Source of the DNA: Pseudomonadota bacterium
GTDB lineage: Bacteria; Pseudomonadota; Gammaproteobacteria; Acidiferrobacterales; Acidiferrobacteraceae
NCBI GenBank assembly: GCA_021784755.1
Contig: JAJYHM010000054.1
Coordinates: 1 to 62,320 of the forward strand
Direction: 5' to 3'
Length of the DNA: 62,320 bases
The position numbers were made by a program, and so were the translations under genes. Numbering within the stretch: the first letter of the stretch is position 1; every line of letters begins with the position of its first letter. Positions 1 through 8,524 of this stretch are shown here, piece by piece. The notes under the pieces were generated by a model. The model saw only the letters and a program-made list of their open reading frames with translations. It had not been told where the DNA came from and searched no databases.

Positions 1-350
1 CCTTGGGCCGGGCTTTGGCGTATCTTGCGAACGAATGGGACAAGCTCGTCGTGTATCTCACCGATGGGCGTATCTCGATCGATAACAACGCGACCGAGAA
101 CGCGATTCGACCTTTCTGTCTTGGTCGAAAGAATTGGTTATTCCATGACACCGTGGCGGGCGCGAAGGCCTCCGCCAACCTCTATGGCCTCATCGAGACC
201 TGCAAGGCGGTAGGGCTCGAACCCTATCACTACCTGTGCCGGATCTTCACTGATCTCCCCACAGCTCAGACCGTAGAAGACCTCGAGGCCTTATTGCCAC
301 ACGCCTTGGCCGCCGACCCCACGCTGCCCCGCTTTACGCCCCGTCGCTGA
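1..350 (+). CDS. IS66-family transposase (TnpC), C-terminal part only
   Basis: The reading frame is open from the left edge of the window and ends at TGA 348-350, so the N-terminal part lies outside. The visible ~115 residues carry the conserved IS66 C-terminal block: DGRISIDNNATENAIRPF, then GRKNWLFHDT and the helix ASANLYGLIETCKAVGLEPY. The acidic and Asn residues of DNNATENA belong to the catalytic core end of the DDE transposase domain. The tail after TFTDLPTA-like residues is the usual IS66 C-terminal extension. A GC-rich hairpin and the right inverted repeat follow directly, so this end of the element looks intact. Whether the transposase is complete cannot be seen. Confidence 0.93.
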   Translation, partial: LGRALAYLANEWDKLVVYLTDGRISIDNNATENAIRPFCLGRKNWLFHDTVAGAKASANLYGLIETCKAVGLEPYHYLCRIFTDLPTAQTVEDLEALLPHALAADPTLPRFTPRR

Positions 351-363
351 CATCATCACCCCG

Positions 364-392
364 CCCCGGCGCCCCCACCCTGGGCGCCGGGG
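364..392 (+). terminator. GC hairpin after IS66 transposase
   Basis: A perfect 11-bp stem, CCCCGGCGCCC (364-374) with GGGCGCCGGGG (382-392), and a 7-nt loop lie 13 bases after the transposase stop. There is no T tract, so it is either a weak terminator or simply a structural hairpin. Confidence 0.4.
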
Positions 393-495
393 TGAGACCG
401 TACCGCATCCTGACTGTGAAAGAACTGTTGCCCGCTCCGGTTGGCCCGTCCTAGCGATCGGCCCCTCCATGACCCACACGATATCAGCGCGAAGC

Positions 496-530
496 CAGGT
501 GGGGGAGGGTGTGGTTAATGGAGCGCTTAC
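496..530. repeat. Right inverted repeat of the IS66-type element
   Basis: Read inward from position 530 on the minus strand the end starts GTAAGCGCTCC, which is the typical IS66-family terminus (GTAAGCG). It sits 145 bp after the transposase stop. The left end and the matching repeat are outside the window, so the inner boundary of the repeat is a guess. IS66 elements usually duplicate 8 bp of target, which would make CTCTGACC at 531-538 the flanking copy. Confidence 0.6.
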
Positions 531-1033
531 CTCTGACCAGCATGGTTGAAGACCAGATAGATAGCGAGAGCGACGTGGAGCTGGATGTCTGGATCGCGGC
601 GCTCCCTGCGCCAAAGAAAACTGCGCTGCTCAACTACTGTTGACAGGGGATGCGCAGCAGGCCGAGCGTAAGTGGAAATTACGTTTCCTTGCCTAGCAGC
701 GCGAACAACAGCCGATTGAAAAACCAGGGATGCGGCGCACTGTTGCAGAGCCTCGGAAACTGGCGGCGTCCGCTGCTGAAGCGGGAAAATAGGCAGGAAG
801 CAGTATGGCGCAAAAAGGTTCAGGCCGAACGGCAGGCTAGGCGGGAAACCTACCTGCGCGCGCGAGCAGCAGATTTCGACCCGTGCTGGCAGGGTGCCGA
901 CAAACTTGCCGAACGTGGTGTCGCGTCTGCCTACGACGAGGCAAAGCGTGCGCTCGTCGATCTTTCCGATGTCTATGCGTTGTGCGCAGCCCGAGCCGAC
1001 TTCGATCAGAAGCGGGTGTTGACGGTCATGTAA
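531..1033 (+). pseudogene. Decayed C-terminus of a SWIM zinc-finger-type protein
   Basis: Reading the plus strand with frame changes gives a continuous low-complexity pattern: a segment LPAPKKTALLNYC, an Arg/Gln/Glu-rich helical stretch, then ERQARRETYLRARAADF and YDEAKRALVDLSDVYAL. This matches the remembered layout of the C-terminal part of SWIM-domain proteins (LP..EKDALL, charged linker, YDEAV..L.DLRDL). In-frame stops occur near 638 (TGA), around 700 (TAG) and around 810 (TAG), and at least one frame change is needed. The zinc-binding SWIM domain itself would lie upstream and is missing, apparently cut off by the IS66 insertion at 530. Family assignment is from memory and tentative; the broken state is seen directly. 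Confidence 0.45.
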
Positions 1034-1070
1034 AACCGCGCCTTTTTGGCACAAGGACGCGGCAGGATCA

Positions 1071-1229
1071 TCACCGCGGCGCATAGCCGTGCTCCGCAAG
1101 CGCCGGGCGCAGGCGTTCGGCGAGGCGTTGCATGGCGCGCGCCTCGTCATCGGAGACGACACGGCTACGGTAATGATCCCAGGTCGCGCGCTTCAGGAAC
1201 GGGGCGAAGGCGCAGGGCTTGGGGGGCAC
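1071..1229 (-). CDS. Small unrecognised ORF, possibly a gene remnant
   Basis: A minus-strand frame of 52 codons from GTG 1229 to TGA 1071 has protein-like composition: PCAFAPFLKRATWDHYRSR, then an amphipathic helix DDEARAMQRLAERLRPALAEHG. The open frame extends about 30 codons further upstream, with no other start codon of the usual types. A GGAGGGG lies directly against the GTG, which is too close for a normal ribosome site. It may be the C-terminal remnant of a larger gene in this decayed stretch. Function unknown. Confidence 0.3.
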   Translation of the reverse strand: MPPKPCAFAPFLKRATWDHYRSRVVSDDEARAMQRLAERLRPALAEHGYAPR

Positions 1230-2937
1230 CCCCTCCAGGCGGAGGGTAAGGGGTCCGGGGCGATGGCGGGATGGGGCTTGGCGCCAAGGGCTTGGGTGGG
1301 CTCATGGTCGCTGCCTTCTACCCCCGGCCCCCCGAACGCGGGGCCATGGCACTTCCGCCGGCCCGCGCCTCAGATCTGCCGCCCGTGGCAGACCGTGCCG
1401 CGCGCCTGGAACTGCGGCCATCCGCGAGTTCTTAAAGGCCTTGTATGCGCGTGGCCAACCGGGCTCGGAACAACGCGCTCGCCACATCCAGGCCCCTTAA
1501 GTTGCGCGACGCGCCCCGCTCCTCAGGATCCCGGGCACCCAAATGGGGCCCCGAGGGGGCCATCTACCGGTGTACCCCGCTTTCCTCGCCCACCACTCCC
1601 CATGTGTCATAGTGAGATCGGCGTTTCGCGGCCCCTCACACAAGCTCCAAGGACCCATCGCGGGGCTTGCGCTAGCGCTTGCTCTGTGGTTTCATGCCCT
1701 CCCGATCGCTTATCCCTTGAGGGGGATAGACGGCGCGACAGGTTGGGAGGGCACGAAATGCCAGTCCCGGGCTCGAGCGCGTGGGTGCACCGCATTTGGA
1801 TGATGTTAAAAATATCCAATATATTAGAATTTAGTGATGCGTTTACATGCAGGTGGGCACTGAAAATAGTCTTGCGTAGCCGCAAGCTATCAACTACCAT
1901 CCTGCCGTTGACTCAGCTGTGTGACACACAGCTTAAGGGATTGCGTCAATCGGGCATTCAGATCCTGTCATTTCCATGACGGACGATGTGACCTAAGGCC
2001 GGGTCCACGAATGCGAACGCGAGACGTTCTTCGTGAGCAAGGGGTAGGATGGGATTCTCGGCGCGCGCGATGACAAATAGCACCACCCAAAAGAGCGCGC
2101 GGGTCGGCGATCCGGCCGTCTTTGAAGCGGTCGGCCCCCTACATGAGGCAGCTAATGTCCCCAGCGACAAAAGGGGACGTGCGAGCAGGGTGGATATCTA
2201 GCACATGTCGACCGAGCGACTGGCAAAGCAGATGCCCTTAGTGTGGCCCAAAAACAGATTGTTCAGCACGCTCTTCCGGACCATTGGCTTTGGGGAGGCG
2301 ATGCGGGGTCTGTGGCGGTACTGCCACCGCACGCTCACCCGCTCTCTGGCTTTTGCATCGGCAGACCGTGCCCACCATGGCCTGCCAATCTGTAAAGGAT
2401 TCCCCCAGAACACCACGCCCTCCTGGCGTCGTATTTTCCCGAATATCTTGGCGCGTCGTCTCACGAACCATCTGTACGGCGCGCTGCATCACCCCCAAAG
2501 ATCGCCACGCCTCTTTGCGAAGGCCCCGGACACCTCATTTTTTTCATCTTTTTTGCCAATCGCGGGCCAAGACCGCCCCTGCCGCAATCTGCTGAGTGCG
2601 CTACGGCTCGTTACGAAGGGATTGGACAGCGTTTATAGAAAAAGTTTCCCGTCTCTTGCGATGTGCAGGAGTGATTCCTTTGGACGCCCTCGTGTTCGCC
2701 GGCACGCCAAGAGGCATGCAAGACTCGAGCGAGGCGCGATTGACCTCGGGGTAGGCGTCTAGGGCCGTCTGCGTAGGCGCGGCGGCGGTGGTTCAGGAAA
2801 CTTGGGCCCGTTCTGGCGGGTGAGGAGACGATAAACCGACTTTACTGATACGAAAACGAAGTCGACTAGTTCGAGTTCGGTCGCGGCATGGTCGCGGCCG
2901 GCTTAAACGTTGTAAGTTCCACAGGGAGAAGAAGAGT
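1230..2937. other. Long gene-poor region upstream of the iron-oxidation operon
   Basis: About 1.7 kb without a recognisable gene. Long open frames exist here (for example 2205-2762 plus and 2238-2498 minus), but their translations are rich in Arg, His, Pro and Ser without domain motifs and look like high-GC chance frames. A short AT-rich patch occurs near 1800-1835. The last ~150 bp (2790-2937) should hold the promoter of the rus operon; no convincing -35/-10 pair was picked by eye. With the IS66 end and the SWIM remnant it reads as a decayed, insertion-prone segment. Confidence 0.5.
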
Positions 2938-4461
2938 ATGTCCTTAAAAATACTAAGTTTAGAGCCTAAGAAATTCCTGGCATTGACCTCCGTCATAGGC
3001 GGCATGGCAATGTCGGCGAATGCCTGGGCGTTGCCAAGCTTTGCCCGTCAGACCGGCTGGACTTGCGCCACCTGTCACACCTCCTTCCCGCAGCTCACCC
3101 CCATGGGGCGCATGTTCAAGCTGATGGGCTTCACTACCACCAATCTCCAGCCGCAGCAGAAGCTCGAGGCCAAGGTCGGCAACCAGATCCGCCTGTTCCT
3201 GCCGCGCATCTCGCAGTTCTCGGTCTTCGTGCAGGCCTCCGCCACCAATGTCGCAGGCGGTCAGCAGGTCCTGGGCGGCCCGGGCGTAACGCGCACGGGC
3301 GGCAACACGGCCGCTGGAAATGCTGCGGCTGCTACAGGAGGGAACGGGGTCGGCGGCAACAACAATATTGAGGCGCCCCAGCAGGTGAGCCTCTTCTACG
3401 CCGGCGCTTTAAGCACGCATGTCGGCGACTTCATGCATCTGACCTACGGCGGCAGCGGCGGCTTCGGCTTCGATGACTCGGCGGTGGTGCATACGCATGC
3501 CTATAGTCTCGCCCGCAACAACACCTTGATCGTCGGCGAGGATGTGAATAACACGCCGACCTTCATGGATGTCTGGAACACCAGCACCGACTGGAACTCG
3601 CCTTTCTATTACTCGGACTACACCGCCTACGGCGCGGTGCCGACGACCTTTATCGGCAGCAGCCCGGGCGCGGCCTTCCCCTTGATCGGCGTGGGCGCCT
3701 ATGTGGCCGACATCTTCGGCGCCAACCGCGCCAACTGGCTCTATTTCGATTTTGACGTCTACCACAACTCCGAGGGTATCGGCACGGCGCCCAACGGCGG
3801 TGGCGCCTTCAATCCTGGCGGCACGAGCGGCCATGTCAACATGGGTCAGATGCAGGGCAATGCACCCTATATCCGCTTGGCCTACCAGCATGACTGGTCG
3901 CGGTGGAATTGGGAGATCGGGACCTACGACATGTGGACGAAGCTGTATGCCGATCCGATTGCCCCGTCCGGCGCGGTCAATCAGTTCAATGATTATGACC
4001 TCGACTCGCAGCTGCAGTACCTGGATATCAGCGACAACAACAACCTGACGCTGCGTGTGAACTATATTCACGAGACCCAGAAGTTTGCCGATCCGACGCT
4101 TTACGGCGACTCCAGCGTATCCAGTGGCAATCTGAACACCTTGAACCTGAGCGCCACTTACTGGTGGCATGACGAGTGGGCCGCGCAGGGTGGGTTCCAG
4201 AACACCACGGGTACGGCGAATGCGCTGTTTTGGGGAACGGGGGCGAGCAACAATGGTGGCGTGCCGCTCTGGTCGTCCAACGGCTCGCCGAACAGCACGG
4301 ATGAGTGGGTGGAGGCGTCCTACCTGCCTTGGTGGAACATGCGGTTCTCGGTGCGCTACACGCTCTTCAATAAGTTCCGCGGCCTGACAGGGGCTACGGC
4401 CACCACGCCGAGCGCCTCGAAGTTCAACACCGTCGAACTGCTTGCCTGGTTCTCCTATTAA
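2938..4461 (+). CDS. cyc2: Cyc2-like outer-membrane cytochrome c-porin fusion
   Basis: Likely the primary Fe(II) oxidant: a monohaem cytochrome fused to an outer-membrane beta-barrel, taking electrons from extracellular Fe(II) into the periplasm. The 507-residue product has an N-terminal signal peptide (cleavage near AWA, residue 31), the segment FARQTGWTCATCHTSFPQL with the single CxxCH at 43-47, and the following LTPMGRMFKLMGF typical of Cyc2. The remaining ~430 residues alternate polar and aromatic residues as in a barrel and end in Phe-Ser-Tyr, an aromatic C-terminus expected for BAM insertion. Residues ~105-140 form a Gly/Asn/Ala-rich insertion, perhaps a surface loop. GGGAG at 2923-2927 supports the ATG. 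First gene of the cluster, as in the Acidithiobacillus ferrooxidans rus operon. Confidence 0.93.
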   Translation: MSLKILSLEPKKFLALTSVIGGMAMSANAWALPSFARQTGWTCATCHTSFPQLTPMGRMFKLMGFTTTNLQPQQKLEAKVGNQIRLFLPRISQFSVFVQASATNVAGGQQVLGGPGVTRTGGNTAAGNAAAATGGNGVGGNNNIEAPQQVSLFYAGALSTHVGDFMHLTYGGSGGFGFDDSAVVHTHAYSLARNNTLIVGEDVNNTPTFMDVWNTSTDWNSPFYYSDYTAYGAVPTTFIGSSPGAAFPLIGVGAYVADIFGANRANWLYFDFDVYHNSEGIGTAPNGGGAFNPGGTSGHVNMGQMQGNAPYIRLAYQHDWSRWNWEIGTYDMWTKLYADPIAPSGAVNQFNDYDLDSQLQYLDISDNNNLTLRVNYIHETQKFADPTLYGDSSVSSGNLNTLNLSATYWWHDEWAAQGGFQNTTGTANALFWGTGASNNGGVPLWSSNGSPNSTDEWVEASYLPWWNMRFSVRYTLFNKFRGLTGATATTPSASKFNTVELLAWFSY

Positions 4462-4475
4462 GAAGGATGCTGAAC

Positions 4476-5144
4476 ATGACCAAACTTTCACATAAAAAGG
4501 AATCCCACCGGGCTCGCCGCGGCCAGACGGCCGGGGTATGGAAGCCCCTGGCGGTCGCCGCACTGTTCGCCTTCGCGGGCTCCGCGGTTGCTGGTAAGGT
4601 CGTTTCGGGCCCTGTGCCCTTCCGTGTGAGCAGCGACTGCCAGGTCTGCCACGGCATGCATGGCGCGGCGACCGATTACGGCGTCATTCCGAAGTTGGCC
4701 GGGCAGCATAAGGCGTACATCGTCCTGCAGCTGCAGCAGTTCCGTGACGGCAAGCGTGCGGACGATAACGGCAACGTCTACATGTTGCCGGTGGCGCAGG
4801 CCCTGACCAATGCGCAGATCGATGAGGTCGCCACCTACTTTGCCGCTCAGCGGCCCCGCATGCAGTCGGCTGGGGTGCAGCATGCCGGTGCGGCGGAAGG
4901 CAAGGCGATTTTCAATAATGGTGTGACGTCCGAGCAGATCCCGGCGTGTATGGAGTGCCACGGCGCCAACGCGCAGGGCGCGGGCACGTTCCCGGATATC
5001 GCCGGTCAGCGCTACGACTACATCGTCCAGCAGCTGAAGTATTTCCATAACGGGACGCGCACCAACCAGCTGATGAACCAGATCGCGAAGAACATCACTG
5101 TGCCACAGATGAAAGAGGTGGCCGCGTATCTGTCGTCCCTGTAA
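4476..5144 (+). CDS. cyc1: Dihaem c4-type cytochrome (Cyc1-like)
   Basis: Probable periplasmic, membrane-tethered dihaem cytochrome that hands electrons to the terminal oxidase. Two CxxCH sites, CQVCH (55-59) and CMECH (158-162), each followed by GxHG or GANAQG, and two repeated halves (PKLAGQHKAYIVLQLQQFRDGKR and IAGQRYDYIVQQLKYFHNGTR) are the class I c4 duplication. Met ligands are likely in YMLPVAQ and LMNQIAK. A single hydrophobic N-terminal helix (about 24-40) serves as signal or anchor. The start at 4476 is preferred because AGAAGGA (4461-4467) sits 8 nt upstream; ATG 4467 overlaps that site. It follows cyc2 by 14 bp, matching the A. ferrooxidans order cyc2-cyc1. Confidence 0.92.
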   Translation: MTKLSHKKESHRARRGQTAGVWKPLAVAALFAFAGSAVAGKVVSGPVPFRVSSDCQVCHGMHGAATDYGVIPKLAGQHKAYIVLQLQQFRDGKRADDNGNVYMLPVAQALTNAQIDEVATYFAAQRPRMQSAGVQHAGAAEGKAIFNNGVTSEQIPACMECHGANAQGAGTFPDIAGQRYDYIVQQLKYFHNGTRTNQLMNQIAKNITVPQMKEVAAYLSSL

Positions 5145-5243
5145 AGGGCGATCGGTTGGGGTAGTAAACGGTCCGGCAGCCAAAGGGCTTGCCGGACCGG
5201 ACTTATGGCACGCCTTTGCGTCCAGATTAGGAGGAAACACAAG

Positions 5244-5795
5244 ATGGCGGCAGGAAAGGGTACGGGGGGAGTCCTCGCATCCGGCGTGTTATGCGCCGCG
5301 GTGATATTCGGGGCGCTCCATTGGGAACACACGGTCGCTTTGCCGATGAGTGCGGGCAAGGTCGTGAACGGGGTTCATGAGTACACGATCCACGAGTTCA
5401 ACTATTATTACGCGCCCGCGCATTTGACTTGGCATGTCGGCGAGAAGGTGCAGGTGACGATCAAGGACGACTCACAGTCTGCGCCGCCCTTGCCGCACCA
5501 GTTCGCGATCGGTAAGAACTTGGTGACGCGCAATAATGGGTTCCCGCACTCGCAGGCCTTAGCGGTGGGTTGGAAGACGAACTTCTTCGATGGCGTGCCC
5601 ATTACGGCCGGCGGTACGACGGGGCCGATCCCGGCCTTCTCGGTGAGTTTGGAGCCGGGTCAGAGCTTTACGTTTAACTTTACGGTCCCGAACAAGCCTG
5701 GTTTGTGGCATTACGCCTGTTTCCTTCAGACCGGTCAGCACTATATGAATGGCATGCGCGGTCGGATCCACGTTGTGCCGGCGCAGGGGGCTTAA
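5244..5795 (+). CDS. acoP: AcoP-like cytochrome-associated cupredoxin
   Basis: A 183-residue type 1 copper protein with one N-terminal membrane segment (about 8-25). The copper site is visible as His85 (in PPLPHQF) and the C-terminal loop Cys159, His166, Met171 (HYACFLQTGQHYMNGM). The long Cys-to-His spacing of seven residues is characteristic of AcoP rather than rusticyanin or plastocyanin. In A. ferrooxidans AcoP occupies the same position between cyc1 and coxB and associates with the c4 cytochrome and the oxidase. AGGAGG at 5229-5234 precedes the ATG by 9 nt; the frame is open further upstream but lacks such a site. The role as a CuA partner or a stabiliser of the cytochrome-oxidase interface is inferred. 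Confidence 0.88.
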   Translation: MAAGKGTGGVLASGVLCAAVIFGALHWEHTVALPMSAGKVVNGVHEYTIHEFNYYYAPAHLTWHVGEKVQVTIKDDSQSAPPLPHQFAIGKNLVTRNNGFPHSQALAVGWKTNFFDGVPITAGGTTGPIPAFSVSLEPGQSFTFNFTVPNKPGLWHYACFLQTGQHYMNGMRGRIHVVPAQGA

Positions 5796-5804
5796 GGGGG
5801 AGCG

Positions 5805-6566
5805 ATGAGCGCAAAAACGGAAAATCTGGTAAAGGCCTTCGGCGGACTGGTGGTGGTCTGGATCATCGGGCTTGTGATTGCGGAAGGGATCACGGCGGTG
5901 GCGTTGAGGCACTGGCCCTTGATCGGGAGCGTGCAGGCGCAGATCACGGCCGATGCGACGACCTATCTGATCTGGCAGGCCGTGGCAATTTATGTCCTCG
6001 TGGGCGGCACCATCGTGTATAGCGTGATCCGGTTCCGGGCGCGTCCCGGCGACATGGGCCCACCCGCCTTCCAGCGGCGTTATTGGACGCCGTTCGTGGT
6101 GTTTTGGCTGGGTATGAGTATCGCGATCAACATGGCCAACACGATCTATCCGGGCATGGTGGGTCTCGAGCAATTGTGGGGCATCCAGCTCCAGGCCAAG
6201 CACCCGCTTGTGGTGGATGTGACAGCGCAGCAGTGGAAGTGGACGTTTTCGTACCCGAAGCAAGGCATCACCGACGTTTCGCAATTGGTGGTGCCCAGGG
6301 GTGAGACGATCGACTTTGTGTTGCGCACCAAGGATGTGGAGCACGATTTCTGGGTCCCCGCGTGGGGTGTGAAGAAAGACGTTATCCCGAACGAGGTGCG
6401 GCATCTTTACATCACGCCGACGGTGCTTGGTTCGACGAAGACCAACCCCATGATTCGCGTCCAGTGTTCATTGATCTGCGGCAACGGGCATCCCATGATG
6501 CGCGCACCGGTACAGGTCTTGACGAAGGCGGCGTTCAAGACTTGGGTCTCGAACAACAGTTTCTGA
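5805..6566 (+). CDS. coxB: Cytochrome c oxidase subunit II
   Basis: Carries the dinuclear CuA centre that receives electrons from periplasmic donors. The 253-residue product has N-terminal transmembrane helices (about 15-33 and 55-75) and a third hydrophobic stretch (about 95-115), then a cupredoxin domain. CuA ligands are His180 (VEHDFW), Cys221, Cys225, His229 and Met232 (QCSLICGNGHPMM), all present. The aromatic patch QQWKWTFSYP before the cupredoxin fold is conserved. No cytochrome c domain is fused to the C-terminus. It starts 9 bp after acoP with GGGGGAG as ribosome site, so it is translated within the same operon. Confidence 0.95.
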   Translation: MSAKTENLVKAFGGLVVVWIIGLVIAEGITAVALRHWPLIGSVQAQITADATTYLIWQAVAIYVLVGGTIVYSVIRFRARPGDMGPPAFQRRYWTPFVVFWLGMSIAINMANTIYPGMVGLEQLWGIQLQAKHPLVVDVTAQQWKWTFSYPKQGITDVSQLVVPRGETIDFVLRTKDVEHDFWVPAWGVKKDVIPNEVRHLYITPTVLGSTKTNPMIRVQCSLICGNGHPMMRAPVQVLTKAAFKTWVSNNSF

Positions 6567-6619
6567 GGCGCCGGGACGATCGGCAGGACTTGATTACGGG
6601 ATAGACAGAGGAAATCACG

Positions 6620-8503
6620 ATGGCGACTACAGATGTTCAGGGGCGGGCAGTAGCAGGAACGGGAGGAGGGGCACCCTTCACCTGGTCCATGGTTTTGCCT
6701 ATGGTACGCGCGGGGCTATTCGGGTTTACCGGATACTTCGGTGCGGCGTGGATCACGGCGATGTTGGCACACACCGTGATCGTCAACCCCTTGCCGGCGA
6801 CGATCGGGTATCTCGTCGGCTTACTGGGTTGGGTTATGGGAAGCGGCATCTGGGATGGGTGGATTCGGCGGGCCTTTGGCGGTGAAGAATCGCCATCGCT
6901 GACCGGTGTGGAACGCTATTTCCGGTTCAGTTCGGATCCCAAGGCGACGGCGGTACGGTACATATTTTTCAATATCACGGCCTTCCTGTTCGCGGGATTG
7001 GCGGCGATGGCGATTCGTATCGAGCTTCTGACCCCGGATTCCACTGGTTGGTGGTTGTCGGAGGTGCACTATAACCAGACCTTCGGTATCCATGGCCTGA
7101 TGATGCTTCTGGCTGTCGCGGCCTCGGCGATCGTGGGTGGCATGGGCTATTATCTCTTGCCCATGATGCTGGGAGCGCGGACCGTGATCTTTCCCCGCCT
7201 GCTGGGGCTTAGCTGGTGGCTTCTGCCGCCGGCGGCGGTGGCGGTCTTTATGAGCCCGTTGATCGGTGGCTTTCAGACGGGCTGGTGGGGCTATCCGCCG
7301 CTTGCGCAGAATAGCGGCGCCGGTATCGTGTTCTACACTTTGGGCGCGGCCACGTTGCTCACGAGTTCCGTGCTCGGTGGCATCAACATTATCGGGACCA
7401 TAGTGTACATGCGCGCCAAGGGCATGAGCTTGGGTCGCATACCCATGTTCGTCTGGGGCCTGTTTGCGGCTGGCACCATTCTGATTGTTGAGGCGCCTGC
7501 AACCTTCACGGGCACCTTGATGGATCTGTCGGACATGATCCTGGGCAGCCATTTCTACACGGGTCCGACCGGCCATCCCTTGGCCTACGATGACCAGTTC
7601 TGGTGGCTGTTCCATCCCGAGGTGTATGTATTCGTGCTGCCGGCCTTTGCGCTCTGGCTCGAAATCCTGCCGACCGCCGCGCAGCGCCCGGTGTTCGCCC
7701 GGAACTGGGGGATCGCCGGGATTCTTGGTATCACGATGATCGGCGCCATGGTCGGTGTGCACCACTACTTCACGGCAGTGAGTGCCGAGCGGATGCCGAT
7801 CTTCATGACGATTACGGAGACCATCTCCATCCCCAGCGGGTTCGTGTTCCTCTCCGCCCTGGGGACTTTGTGGGGTGCCCGCTTGAAGCTGTCCTCGCCA
7901 GCTCTGCTTTGCCTCATGGCGATGATGAACTTCCTGATCGGGGGCCTCACGGGTATCTTTAACGCCGACGTTCCGGCCGACCTGCAGCTGCACAACACCT
8001 ATTGGGTGATCGGGCATTTCCACTACACAATCTTGGGTTCAGTGATCTTCAGCTGGCTCGCGGGGCTGTACTGGTGGTTTCCGAAGGCAACCGGACGGAT
8101 GGTGAACGAATTCTGGGCGAAGTTTCATGCCTGGTGGTTCTTCATCTTCTTCAACATGACCTTCCTGCCGATGTTCGTTCTGGGTATCGAGGGCATGAAC
8201 CGGCGCATCGCGGTGTATCTGCCCTACCTGCACCCCTTGAACGAGTTCGTGTCGATCTCATCGTTCTTCTTGGGCGCGGGCTTCCTGATTCCGCTGGCGA
8301 ACCTGCTCATCAGCTGGCGCTCGGGCAAGAAGGCCCCGCAGAACCCGTGGGGCAGCAAATCCCTCGAGTGGCATTCGCCCTCGCCGACGCCTTACATCGT
8401 GTTCCCCGAAGGGAGTGATGTCACGGTGGTTGGACCCAATGACAATTACGCCGCTGGTGCGCCGGAGCCTTTCGTATGGGCCCCGACGACGGCTGGCAAG
8501 TAG
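6620..8503 (+). CDS. coxA: Cytochrome c oxidase subunit I (aa3-type)
   Basis: Catalytic subunit reducing O2 and pumping protons. Ligands are present: His158 (FGIHG, low-spin haem), His332 and Tyr336 (FHPEVY, CuB with the His-Tyr crosslink), His381-His382 (GVHHYF, CuB), His466 (haem a3) and His468 (low-spin haem) in IGHFHY. The Glu of HPEVY points to an A-family D-channel. The first haem ligand lies ~95 residues later than in typical CoxA because of an N-terminal extension with two extra hydrophobic helices (about 26-50 and 60-80). The protein is 627 residues. It sits 53 bp after coxB with AGAGGAAA before the ATG. Confidence 0.95.
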   Translation: MATTDVQGRAVAGTGGGAPFTWSMVLPMVRAGLFGFTGYFGAAWITAMLAHTVIVNPLPATIGYLVGLLGWVMGSGIWDGWIRRAFGGEESPSLTGVERYFRFSSDPKATAVRYIFFNITAFLFAGLAAMAIRIELLTPDSTGWWLSEVHYNQTFGIHGLMMLLAVAASAIVGGMGYYLLPMMLGARTVIFPRLLGLSWWLLPPAAVAVFMSPLIGGFQTGWWGYPPLAQNSGAGIVFYTLGAATLLTSSVLGGINIIGTIVYMRAKGMSLGRIPMFVWGLFAAGTILIVEAPATFTGTLMDLSDMILGSHFYTGPTGHPLAYDDQFWWLFHPEVYVFVLPAFALWLEILPTAAQRPVFARNWGIAGILGITMIGAMVGVHHYFTAVSAERMPIFMTITETISIPSGFVFLSALGTLWGARLKLSSPALLCLMAMMNFLIGGLTGIFNADVPADLQLHNTYWVIGHFHYTILGSVIFSWLAGLYWWFPKATGRMVNEFWAKFHAWWFFIFFNMTFLPMFVLGIEGMNRRIAVYLPYLHPLNEFVSISSFFLGAGFLIPLANLLISWRSGKKAPQNPWGSKSLEWHSPSPTPYIVFPEGSDVTVVGPNDNYAAGAPEPFVWAPTTAGK

Positions 8504-8524
8504 AGCGATCCGGAGGAGTAACGT

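Noticed and set aside
1089-1979. 296-codon open frame on the plus strand
   Set aside because: Its translation is Pro/Gly/Arg-rich with no motif, it has no ribosome site, and the minus-strand frame at 1071-1229 looks more protein-like.
2205-2762. 185-codon open frame upstream of cyc2
   Set aside because: The translation has no domain motif, is rich in Arg/His/Pro/Ser, and overlaps other open frames on both strands. High-GC chance frames of this length are common here.
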